64,000 nucleotides of DNA from the NCBI GenBank assembly GCA_900708905.1, contig CAADRB010000002.1:6278269-6342268 (forward strand), written 5' to 3'. Below the pieces are notes generated by a model that had not been told where the DNA came from, did no database searches, and was given only the letters and a program-made list of their open reading frames with translations. The translations under genes and the position numbers were made by a program. Source of the stretch: Hymenolepis diminuta (Eukaryota; Platyhelminthes; Cestoda; Cyclophyllidea; Hymenolepididae). Shown piece by piece: positions 14,515 through 26,300 of the stretch (the stretch's first letter is position 1; each line of letters opens with the position of its first letter).

Positions 14515-16323
14515 TTAACCACTTTCATCAATATTCGTACTCTCAACAGGTTCCCTAGAACTGCTAGAAGGGTTTCCGTTCATACCCTCAATAATGTGAA
14601 TAGCATCAGCATGACAAGCGGCAACCACAAGAGACTTCGGACACCACGAAACACTAATCCACTTCTTTACGGACGCTGGAGAGAAGAGTGAAGTGATGGA
14701 CATAATACCGGCTGTGGAATCAGATGTAGAATCCCCATATTCGGCCACAGGAGCGGACGTATCCACACTGAGGGGACGTGGCCAAGGCGCAGTGGCCAAA
14801 TCTGGCGTTATTGCGTCCGGAGAATGGCCATAAAATCCAGAGTACAAATGCGAATCATCCGGCTCCATTTTGATTTTATAGATTCCTGAGGGACCCACAG
14901 ATCTATCTAAAATGCGAATGTCTGCCTGGTAGGATCCTGTGATTATGTACTTATCATCCGACGATAGGGAGAGCTTAAAATCGTCGAAAAGGAGTTCTGT
15001 CTCATAGATACTGTTCATATAAGGTTTCAAGTGGGACTGAACAGGGTAGATCTCTACAGGAGCTGACGTATTGGCTAAATCCCAAATTTTTACAGACATA
15101 AAGTCCCTCGTGGCAATAAACCGATCACTATTGTTGAAAAACTTGAGATCCGAGATGGAATTGAGGAGAATAACAACTGCATTCTGTTCAGATGCGGCTA
15201 GATTATCGATTTCCAATGCGGGTTTATCACATAAAGCAGTGCTTCGAGTGTCACAAATGCGAATTGAACCGCGATTTGTGCTGTAGGCAAATAAAGACGG
15301 AGATGAAGGTGACGTAGTTAATCCGGTAATGAGATGCGTAATGTCCTCAATCCGATCAGGCATAAGATCAACGATAGCTATTAGAGGAGAAAATAGATTA
15401 GTATTAATGTCAAAACACCAAAGAAGGGTTAAATTATAACGTACTGAAAGCTTCATAATCCACATCGTAATGCCAGAGATTGATACGGAGTGGATCTGAG
15501 GAAAGAAAAGTTTGTTGATCCAGGAAAAGAGCAAGACCGGTGAGGGAGAAGCCGTGGCCACGAGCGTAGACTTTCTTATTGTACACCCGGACTACTTTGT
15601 TATCCGTTGGTCGGGGTTTCCACCGAGGAACTTTGATATCGGAATTGGAACGAATCGCCACTTTCTTACGAGAACCCGATTCGGTGGGGAAGTTTAAATT
15701 ATCCATTTCTCGCACAGGGACCTCAGCAACTCTCCATAGCTTAATTGTACGTTCTAGGAATGAACTTTAAGAGGTGAAAAGACAGTCCAAATAAGTAAAG
15801 ATTTCGTATAAACTTAACTTTAAATCTTACCATTAGCAGAAAGGAGAAAATGAGAAGGCCCAGAGCAGTTCAGCCATCGAATAAAGGTAAGCTTCTCTTC
15901 AATAGACTGAGATTTGAGACAATCGAATTCGGGCTCATGACTCAAGAAAGACTGGTAGGGTTTAGAGCAAGCATGTGTAGAAAAACCTATATCAGATCTC
16001 TAAAATTTAATGCTAGTTGGTTAAGTATAAACAAACGCTTTGTCCCAATTCAAGAATACTAAGAATACCATCTGAATTTCCGTAGGCAAGATGGGTGCCT
16101 TCTTTATTAAATTCCAATACGGATATTGCTTCAAAAAAGTAAGTTGTACAAAATGCCGACTTACCTCCAGATCCCTGAGTGCGGTTAAGTATCTCATTGC
16201 AATAAAATTTAATTCGAGAATTATCTACAATAAAATTAGATTAAAAAGCAACATATTACGTTCAGGAGAAACAGAAGGATCTACAGGAGGACTTCGATCC
16301 GGTAAAGAAATATCCATATCCAT
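14515..16323 (-). CDS. PPP2R2: PP2A regulatory subunit B (B55 family, WD40)
   Basis: B55-type subunit that targets the protein phosphatase 2A core enzyme to its substrates; a seven-bladed WD40 propeller. Exons in coding order: 16260-16323, 16165-16224, 16037-16128, 15831-15999, 15445-15753, 14515-15377. Introns are 35, 36, 37, 77 and 67 nt. The frame closes as 518 aa. Family landmarks match human B55: SHEPEFD at about 92-98, RTIKLW at 130-135, LRINLW followed by IVDL at 217-236, and TRDFMSVKIWDL at 321-332, then the TGSY/ILDRS blade. It is longer than the usual ~447 aa: the N-terminus is longer, the loop between the last blades (about 392-460) is enlarged, and there is an acidic C-terminal tail. 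The start ATG at 16321-16323 opens the only exon that splices in frame. The start lies 390 bp from WDR74, head-to-head. The family call is secure; alpha/beta/gamma/delta isotype cannot be assigned. Confidence 0.93.
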
Positions 16324-16713
16324 AACTGGCGGGATAAATCACAACCAATATTAAATTGCAAATTTTTGATTTAGAAGCAACAAATCAAAAATACTTTGAA
16401 ATAAATAAAATATTTCGAGGAAATATTTTTGTGATACGAAGACATAGGAGGTCTACCAATATTTCGTTTTTCACACTTGTTTGATGTACATTTAACCATA
16501 TGCTAACAAATAAGCTCTCTCAACAAATAATCTGCAATTTTATTTTGAAAATATTTGGCTTTATGTGAGTTTTAAAAATTAAATTAATATCAATTAATAG
16601 TAAAGAATTTCCGTCTTTCATTTAGTTGTAAAGTAATGGCCTCAATAACTTCGCCCATTCAATTACTTCGACTCTTCAGCCTCCTGTGCCTGGCCTGTCT
16701 GAACATTAGAGCA
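16324..16713. promoter_or_regulatory. Divergent promoter region, PPP2R2 / WDR74
   Basis: A 390-bp spacer between the ATGs of two divergently transcribed genes, very AT-rich. It must contain both 5' UTRs and both transcription starts. No clear TATA box or initiator stands out. A short upstream frame begins at 16636 and stops in frame just before the WDR74 ATG. Confidence 0.45.
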
Positions 16714-19305
16714 TGGATTTGAGGGACGTCATTACTGTTTCACCTCGTGGTATTTCTAAAAGTACGTTCTGCTTACCTTTTAATTTTTCGTGTAGCCTTT
16801 AATTTTTCATCATCAAACTTGGTCGATTCTGGGTTATTCTTCGAAGAATCGCAGTCAGTTACGTGGGACGTCAGTAATATCAGCAGAGTATGGTTTTTTA
16901 TGACTAAATTTGGTTTAGATTTTTGCTGCTGAGAAGAGCAGATTGCTAAGCTTCTCCGCAGTTAATGGATCCTCTTCCGCTATTAAATGTTCGTCGTATG
17001 AAGCTGATGAATCTGATTCTATAGGACTTTCTACTACAAATGAGTAAGTTTGCAACTTTGGTTCAACATTTTTAAAGCTTGTTAGTTGCTGGTCGATCAT
17101 CTGGCAAGGTGTATTTAATAAATCTTTTGGACTTTTCCTTAAAGGTATGATCTTGTTTATATGATTGCGAATTTTAGTCTGAATTACCTGTTGCCAAAAA
17201 TCTCAGCATTTGTAAAGCTTATAGTAATTACATGATCTGTGGAGGAAGGGATGTCCTCTTTTCAGTTTGGGATTTAGAAAAGTCTCAAGCTCCTATCTTC
17301 ACATCGAAGAATGTCCGACCCGATGCCCTTGATCTAAAAGTTCCAATTTGGGTCTCAGATGCATCCTTTGTTGAGGGTTATGAAAACCGCTTGTTTGTTA
17401 CTTCCTCAAAATACGGTGATGTGAGTTTGGCATTTTTGTTTTAACCACTCTTGCCAATTAGTTTTGTATTTATGATCTCCGTAGTGGTCAACGAAGACCC
17501 GTTTCTCGTTCAGCTTGGAGAGTGAGTAACAAACAGGGCAAAAAGTCGGTTGGAACGGGGCATAATCCAGCAATGTTACGGGACTTGACAGTAACACGAC
17601 CTATCACTCGCTGTGTAGCTTATACCTCAGCCCCTGGAGTGGGACTAAAGGCTGTTGCTGCCAACGCGATTGGAGATATTTGTCGTTTGGATTTCCGTGT
17701 GCCTCATGTCAGTCTGATTTCAGATGAAGAGGCTGAAAAGAAGAGGAAAGCTAGGTCTGTGGGTGCTAGAGCACCTGAGCCGCCAAATTATGTACTGGGA
17801 TATATGCCGCCCTCACTTGGGTCTGTCTCTGCTCTAGTTTGTGGGGGAGCTGGATGCGCGAATCTACCGCATGCTATGCCCGGCGCAAATATCAATAACC
17901 AACCTGTAGTCGTATCTGCGTCTTTGGACAGGTATATCCGGGTGTATCATCGAGATACTGGCGAACTTATCAACAAGGTATGTTATAAGTCCGTTAACAT
18001 CTTTATATCTATGGATAGTTTGTAGTGTCATTTTACCTGTCTTACGTAGTTACTCTACCAAGTGGTTTGGAGATTGACAATCTTGGTGTGTAGGATCCGC
18101 TATCCTTTTACAGCTTTATTGTCGTTTTTAATTGATTCCTTTCCTTACTAGATTAGATCACAATCATTACAGGTTATTGAATTAAGTAAAGGTTAATCGA
18201 ACTTAAGCTTATTTGGAAACATGACGCCCTTTTTGCCTCGTGAGTCGATCTACCTCTTCCTATCGTGGGATTAAGATTGATGTAAGCTCGGCACCTTACT
18301 GTTTTTAACACCAGCGTTCTTATTTGTTCCTGTATTCGTTTCAATGTGTGCTGCAAAGCAATATATATTTAGACTAGTTTAAAAATCAATCATTTATAGA
18401 ATCAGATATTTGTTTGACCGATGAAAGGTATTTGTTGCTGATTTTCTCATCTCTTTAATCAATTAATAGCAAGAGTTATTCGTTCCAAATAAATTTGTTT
18501 CTGAACATATCGTATAATTCGACCTATTTGTCGCAGTGCTGCTTGCTTACTCGTCTGCTCCATAAAATGTTAAGATTTCTAAAAATGTAGTACTAATGAC
18601 TTTCCCAGCTGCTTTATACTGTTATTATCAGTAATTTCCAAGCCCATTTAAGAAAATGTTTTCCATCTCTTTTATTGAACCAAAGCTTCGGCTTAGAGCC
18701 TCCCTGGTTAAAAGCTCGAATTCTGCTAACCACCTTTATCGGCTAGACTTGGTTATTATGCTCACTGAGCTTGCATCGATGGACATCGAATTCGTAATCG
18801 TTGGCTCCAATGGCGAAAGTCCTAACAGCTGAGCGGCTGGCTCAGATACGTTCTTACAACCAAATTACTAGTCTTATATTGATATCTCTTAGGGTTAATA
18901 GCTAGAAAACCATGACGTAGCCTTTATTTAAATTACTAATTGTACGTAATTTTACTAATGAATAAAACTCTAAGCATTTCTTGCTATATATACTCTTACT
19001 CAAACTCGATACAAGATCTAGTTTTGCTTTCTAATTGCCGTTTCATTTATTTTTTGCCAAATCCTGTGGTATAGTTGATGCCTATTTTTTTTCCATACTT
19101 GTAGATCTTCACTAAAGCTCCAGTCTCCACATTTCTCATTCGCGAATCGGCTATTATTCCTCTTATCGCCAATAATGAGGAAGGAACTAAAAACGCGGAG
19201 AAGGAAGAACAGGATGCGGCTGTAGAAGATGGTGATGTTTGGGAACAAATGGAGACTTTGGAAGAACCTCCGCTGAAGCGAACAAAGAAGGTCACACAGA
19301 AATAA
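16714..19305 (+). CDS. WDR74: WD repeat protein 74 (NSA1), 60S ribosome biogenesis factor
   Basis: Nucleolar WD40 protein that works with the AAA-ATPase NVL/Rix7 in pre-60S maturation. Exons: 16714-16887, 16919-17043, 17078-17144, 17178-17420, 17462-17977, 19105-19305. The first four introns are 31, 34, 33 and 41 nt; the last is 1127 nt. The frame closes as 441 aa (human 385). Recognition rests on GGRD then SVWDLE (about 144-156), SKNVRPDALDLKVPIW (165-180), the YDLRSGQRRPV blade after exon 5 begins, SASLDRYIRVY, a DVWEQMETL segment in the last exon and a Lys-rich C-terminus, all in the order of human WDR74. The first about 45 residues are poorly supported: ATG 16714 is preceded by an in-frame stop, but the true start could be in an upstream exon. 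The + strand is divergent from PPP2R2. Confidence 0.9.
18685..18750 (-). repeat. tRNA-like interspersed repeat, copy 1
   Basis: Read on the minus strand, this segment aligns over about 65 nt with + strand copies at 42259-42322 and 61542-61613. Shared blocks include AAGTCTRGCYRATAAAG, CAGRATTCGA and CAGGGAGGCTC. The ATTCGA block resembles a pol III B box. It lies in the last intron of WDR74, antisense to the gene. I infer a tRNA-derived SINE. Confidence 0.5.
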
Positions 19306-19357
19306 AAAGATCCCTTCTTCCTCTTCATTCTTTCCTATTGTACGTGTATATGAATTC

Positions 19358-19363
19358 AATAAA
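19358..19363 (+). terminator. Poly(A) signal of WDR74
   Basis: AATAAA 53 nt after the WDR74 stop codon, at a usual distance for a compact 3' UTR. Confidence 0.6.
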
Positions 19364-19369
19364 ATCGAG

Positions 19370-20316
19370 ATACTCATTCTGAAAAAAAGGTTTGGTGGAA
19401 TATTGGTTTCCACTTTTCAAAGATAATTGTTTAATATATCTATTTTCCGGATGTTAGAACCATAAAGATGTGATCTAGTTAAGTCTTATTTTACATATAT
19501 ATATGTGTATATTAGATAAAAACTCGGGATTTCGGTAAGTTATTAGTGTCATTCAAATAAGTTTGCTCTATTATGAATATGTCATCATTCCTATTGTGTC
19601 TAATTGGAACGATAAATTGAAATTTATCGTGTTGCGGCTGAGTGCGTACGTCAGCGCTCGTATCTCAGATCTATGGATGTGCTGCTGTGGCATCCGGATC
19701 TTATCGGCTCTTAACTAGCTTGCACTAAACATTGGTTACAACTATTCCTCGTTTCAAGCTGATAAAGATAGACTACCTTGTTCGACTCCTCTAGAAATGT
19801 ACTTGACTAATAGATTGCAATGCAGCCTCTTAAAAACACGCTGCAATTCGCGAATTGACTTGATCAAGGAAAGTTGTTGAATGAACATTTCTAAGAAATA
19901 AAAAATTATATAACTTATCAAAATGGAGCGGATGTACTAAATACGCAGAAATTTTTTCATAAATGAACTATTCTTTAACTACATAACTGTAATAGCGATG
20001 ACTTCCGAAAAGTTACTCATATTGCAGAGCTCTAGCATCAACCATATTATCTTAAAAACAAGAGTACCTACGTTCACGCAGTTCATTCCCTTGTTTAGTT
20101 TATTATCAACATTTAGTGCAACCACAAACACAATAACAGGGGCGAAGGTGGGTGGACATGAGATGAGAGGAAGAACAACCATAAAGTATGGGGAGAGATG
20201 GAGGTAGTTATAACCAGTTTGTCCCCAAAGGTATGGCTCTCCATGGAATAACCGTGTGTGTACAGTAGCTGGAACAAGAAACGAACGGGAAGGAAGAGGG
20301 AAAGTCGACTTCCACC
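19370..20316. other. Convergent 3' spacer, WDR74 / ODR4
   Basis: About 950 bp between the tail ends of WDR74 (+) and ODR4 (-). It contains a 9-bp-arm palindrome near 19611-19630 (CGATAAATT and its complement around GA) and a candidate ODR4 poly(A) signal at 20099-20104. I see no coding exon. Confidence 0.5.
20099..20104 (-). terminator. Candidate poly(A) signal of ODR4
   Basis: TTTATT on + reads AATAAA on the coding strand, about 213 nt after the ODR4 stop codon at 20317-20319. Confidence 0.4.
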
Positions 20317-23300
20317 TTATAAGGGTAGTAGTTCCATGTAGATGGCTATGAAGATGCTGAGAATGACCACAGCGAATGCGCTTCCAACCAGAAGGATCTT
20401 TCCCCGTGCTGAAAATTACACAAAATACTCGTTACTTAAACTAATATCAGTAGAATAAATTCTAAATTAGAGTAACGTACATTGTTTAACAGTTTGAGCC
20501 ATCTCTTGAATATCGGTCAAGAGTTCCAGTTGGGAGATTTCCTCTTCCACAGAGACTAAAACGGATTTTAAGACAAAATGTAAACCAGTATCAGTACTTT
20601 GGTTTTTGTAGCCTCGACATCTGAGAAACATCAGCTGAAGTGATAAGCGCTAATTGGTATGGTTCTAGATTAGTATGATTTTAAATATTCTCAAATATTC
20701 CAAGCTAAATCATACATTGGATAATTGAGGAACGTAGATAATTAAAAGAAAATAACGAATGCAATTTTCTGATCCTTAAATTATTTTAGATTAAGTACAG
20801 TCAGGATGGGGAAACATTGCCTTTCTGTATAAATTACAATTAATGAGAAATGTTTCTAAATCTGCTGATCTCACTGTCAAAACGCCAAAAATGGATGGAA
20901 AACATATTTAAATCAGGAATCAGTGGCACAGCAGAAGATTAAAAATGCCATTTAAACGAGAGGTTAAACTAGGATGCTCTCCCCTGCTACACGGGAATAA
21001 TGAGTATTTTCGAAACCGTGAGAATAAAAATTGCGTGAACGGTGCTCTGGATCTTTTGGATACTGTTTTTCTAAACTCATCTGATAATGAAGACGTTTAC
21101 AACTATATTATCGGCTAATCAGACAATCCATCAATCCCTATTTTCTATTTTGCACATAAATAAATTTTCTGACAAAGAATAGAAGAGACCTTATATCGAA
21201 TTACAAATGTTTTACACTCTTTCTCTACGTCTGAATGGGCCGCTAGAAACAAGCGGTCAGAGAAGATAACAGCAATAAGGAAATAAAGACTCGCACCTAC
21301 AAGAAGAAACATCTCCTATTTCCCAAAAAAATAGTTTCTGAGACATTTGTTTCATTCCCACTCAACTTGTTTTAAACTAAAATAATTGTCGAAAATATGG
21401 ACCACTCACAGCGTCAAGTATCGTGAAATCGCGAAAAAAGACGAGTAGGAAATGTTCTGTCTTCTTGAGTGCAAGCATTTTACCCTATATGACCAAATTG
21501 AACAGATGCAAGGATTAGTAAAAAACGAAGGAACAGTTAAGTAGTATCTGCAGTGAACTGATATATTGAACTGCTGCCTTCCTTTGCCCTCCATTTTTTG
21601 TAAATTCAAACACATGTAAGGGAGTAAAGGTCGTCACCAATACCTACTGCACACATCACGAGAGCCAGTGCAAAATGAAAAAGTGAAACTAAAAACAAGA
21701 CCCTGGTATTGTTCTACTACAAAATCTAAAAAACAACGCTAAAATTAATCTAAATTTAGATAAACAAGTAATAAGTCACGAGTCACGGAATGTTTCTTTT
21801 CTTTTTGCGAAAATAAACAATCACCATTAGTCAAAATTTTATTGTGGCTACTCTCAAAACCTTATCAATTTTTTAAGACGCTGCTGGTTTTCAATTATTT
21901 ATGAAAAAGGTTGGTATTTTAGACGGAGGATTCCGATGCAGCTATTCGAGAAAATGTTGAACGTGGAAAATAAGCACCAGTGGGTTTATTTTAACACATA
22001 AAAACATTTAAGAAGAAAATTCACACAAAGCCAAAAGCTGTTCTAACCTTTCCTTACACCCTAAAAAATAAAATTTGGATGATATTTCCGAGTAACCCAA
22101 ACAACGAATTAAAAAACATACTCTCAATATCAAAATAACCTGAGTTAAGTCCAAAAGTGCAACCATAACATTTTAATTTACCATCTATTTTTAAAAAGCA
22201 ATAGAACTGTATTTTCTTATCAAATGGCAGATTTTCGCTGTTTACACAAGTATAAATCGACTATTCGGGGAAATTACTCAATTTAAAGCCTGATAGATCC
22301 TTGCCATAGGCCATGATTCATTTAAATGTGACAGTCCAGATTAAGCAATAACACGTAAATTTATAATCATTAATCGATCAAACATAAATCAACGTTTGGG
22401 TCATTTATTTGCATGTCATAATTCCCTCGTTCATTATTCTTAAAAGCTCAAATAGATGAGAAACTTTTGAAAACGTCTTAAACGAAGTTAGTAGAAAGAT
22501 CTCTTGAAAGTTTTAAAAGCCTCTTTAGGAATCCGACTAAATTAGGCTAGATATCGGTCGAAGAAATAACGATCTTCCTAAAAAGCCATTTCAAATAAGA
22601 CTAAGGATCATTTCGGAGCACGGTATATTAGACAACTGTAACCGAATACGAAAGGAAAAGAAGAAGGATTTGGAAAATAAAAGGAAACAAGTGGTATCGC
22701 CGAGTTATGCGTCAACAAAAGTGTGTTTACTGGAATAGTATAGTTGTTTTGATGAAATATATAAGCGATAAATTAATGGCAACCATTTTACTATTAACCT
22801 TCCTTCCCCAGTTATTGTGTGTCATTACGCTTTTGAAACATGTCTAAATTTAACAGCTTCAGAGCACAAGGCAGGTGGAAAGAGCAGGTACCACAACAAT
22901 CGCCAAGAGATTCCACGAATAAGTAGCTAAATGCATGCAAATGAAAATTAAACAAAACACACATGTGGATAACACAGGCCAACGAGTAGAGAAACGATAT
23001 CCGGATTTTACTATACATGGAAAGACATCAAATGGAGGTAATTACCAACGTTAACCAGTTGTGTACCGATGGATCTCTACTAATATACTTCAAAAAATCG
23101 ATAGGATTTACTTCAAACTGGCAAGTGAAAATGCAGAGTTAGATCAGATAAAATGTAATTCGATAACGAAAACTATAAAAAAGTGTAGGATACAAATCAT
23201 TAAACTCCGTAAATCGTTTACAATATCCACACATCCGCAGAACAAGCAAAGATTATTTCTTATTATTTTCCAATCTCTGAAAATTCTTCCCACCTACCCT

Positions 23301-26300
23301 TCAAGATTAAGAGGTCAGTAGTGGAAAAATCACACTTTTAAAGATCTTAGGAATCGATACTACTCGTCAATATTACCGAAATATAAAACAGAGACACATA
23401 GAACACTAAAAAGATATTTCAGAATGAACAGAGAATCTATTTTAATATAATATACACTAAGAGTATATAATACAGAAAAGGAAAAACTTACATGGGTTAA
23501 AACTGATGGAGAGCGCTATACATATTAAGGGAAAGACACACATTCAATTTGAGCATAAGATTAAATACTGCTTGCATAAACATTCATATATACAATCGAA
23601 ATTCAGGCTTACCAGAGTCAAACGTGCGCTCCAATTGGGTGTCCAAGCAAGCGGCATCAAAGACCGGTTCCACATCTTCCACATTGTCGCCATCCATTGT
23701 CATCTTGGCAACCTCTTCTTCTATGTCTTTGTCCTCACATTCATCCTCAGCGTTGAATTCTGAATCAGAGGAACACTCACCACTGTCCGCAGGGGTACCC
23801 AGGGGACTATTGTGACCAGAGGGGGTATTTGCGCGGAGCAACGCGGGTGGGGTAGCGCTTCCCAAAGGACGAAAAAAGAGGGCCACTCGACGAATGACAT
23901 CGTCGGGAGTCTCAGAGATGAACTTATAGTCTGAGAGGGGACAGGCTGGGCAGGCTGGAATGCGGATTAGGACTCGTGAGGGGAGCAGGATACGAGCACC
24001 TGAAGGAAAGAAAAGGGTAATCAATCAGTGAATTACGTAGTAATGAATTTAACATGGTTGTGATCGAGGCCATACAATAATTGGTAAGACTGCGACCTAT
24101 TTCTGGGATTCTAACCTTGACAATAAAAAAACAAAAGTAACTGACAGTTTGTGACCCAACTCTCTAATAGCATAGGGCATGTACAGGAAGCCATTGAGCG
24201 TAAAAGTGTGCTCAGTGGATTGTTTTAAAAAATCACATGTTCACGCTCTCCATAACGATAACCTCGTATTTAAGTTTAAAACTCTTTAAAGCTATCAAGT
24301 AGCAGCATTAACCAGGAAATATACCGGTAAAATTCTATACTGAAATTGTCTATAACGGAATTAATTAAGCATAGCTTGAAAAGTCTAAGCTCAAAAGAAC
24401 AAATTTCAGAGGGATCTGTGATTGGTCAAACGCAATGCAGAACTATTTGCTGGAAATGCTTCAATGCCAAGAGGAAAACACTTCACCGCGGAAGTAATAA
24501 ATTGCGAAAATCCCAGATATCCAACTTTACAATAGATAAAAACTGTCAAGGCTATTTTCGGTGTAATTCTCGCTAACTTTTAACCTGAGCATTTCTAAAG
24601 TGCGGAATACTTAATGGAGTTGAATGAGCGCATGATAGATTACCTTTAGCACCAAGAGAAAATGAAAATAAAAAGCCGATATATGTCCACGAGTTTGAAC
24701 CGAACAATGAACAGGAACAGTCAAAATTCTACAGAACATATTCTTCCTTTCCCTAAACAACGGAGTTATAACACAGAAGCCGAAGGAGGGTGTATAGAAT
24801 AAAACCCGGATTGATAGGTAATATATTTATTTGTATTGCTACAAGAAATTATAAGTTTCAACCACTAACAGTTTCGTTTTCTGTTTTTCTAAAAGTGTGT
24901 AAGGTGTCCTCAGATACCCTACGCACCCGATGTATATATATTTGTAAATAAACAAAATTTCATGGTCGGATATTATAAATAAAATGTAATTTCGCTGATT
25001 GACATACACATTTTTAGGCGAAAGAATTAATTTGCCTATTTTCATAATGCAACCACTAAGTAGTATAGGGGATCATTTATAAAGATTTCACAGGAATGGG
25101 CAGGTATGTTTAAGGGTAAAGCAACTAACCAGCTTAAAATAATTCAAGATAAAGAGGTTTTCAGTCATCTTCTCACTCTTGTAACCACGAGATACGGCTG
25201 AAAAAAAACTATACCTCTATGAGGCGACGTAAAAACCACCTAATAATGCAGGATAGACTACATACTTTTGTTAAACTAATAGATTTAATAAAAAGTAGAC
25301 CTGAAAGCGTACCTAAAACAGTGGAATCAAGTATCAAGGTTTTTGGGAAAAATAAAGGGGGACTTAAAAACAACGTGTAACAAGGATTTTTTGATGAAAT
25401 AGTTAAACTACCCCCAGCAAGAAATGTCCAGCAAATTGAACTAGACAGAGATTGTTGCACTCAAATAGTCATCTTAGGAAGAGAATGAAGAAATGTATAC
25501 CTTAGCCCCTCTGATTGTTAAATTAATCAACTGTCTTATTATAAAAAAGGATTTAACGAATGTGGATATAACGGTCCGTCTAAAACTGTCAGTTTTGAAA
25601 CTACTTAACTATTAACCCTAATTTGGCAGATCAACTCAACTACAAGTATATAATCAATGATGTTTTGGCTTTTGCAATCTACATAAAACACAAAGCCTGC
25701 ACCACTCCCAAAAAAGTGCGATTGATCAAGGAAACAGAGCTTGTGTGAACTAGACCAAAAAAGGAGTCAAATTGAGAACACAGCATTAAAGAGGAGTGGA
25801 ACGGCGAATGAGTCAGCGTTCAAAATGATGCTGCACTGGCTTCGGATAAGGTCACGTGTAAACACATTCACACGATGGGGATAAATCATGGGCACATAAT
25901 GATGGTTTAGAGTTTAACTAGCTCTGTGGCACATAAACCGCATTTAAAAAGTCAACAATCACGACAAAAGCAAGTTTGCATTTCACAATTTGAATCATTA
26001 CTCACTTTCAATTTTTTAAGAATGAGGAGAAAGAGATGATCAGCAGAAAAAAACAAATCAAAAGGGGTTGAAAATAATAACTTTACAGTTGCTTTTATCT
26101 AAACATAACACTGGTATATAACTAGGTTCCAGTGTGACAATCCAAATCAATTCGTGCAGTTGGCCATTCATGGTACTGGAATCAATCATGTAGCACTTGA
26201 CTCGACAGACGTGTCTGTCGACCGCTACATCATCAACACACTGGGTATTTATACGTTTTAATAGTTAAATATAAATACATTAATCGGCAATCGTCAACTC

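Noticed and set aside
15434..15715. Minus-strand frame reading through a GTACGT donor in the PP2A B subunit gene
   Set aside because: The frame past 15445 is intron; splicing to 15377 restores the family sequence EAFTIVDL.
16762..16795. Apparent 34-nt intron (GTACGT...GTGTAG) in WDR74 exon 1
   Set aside because: Removing it shifts the frame and destroys the segment that joins in phase to the next exon; retained as coding.
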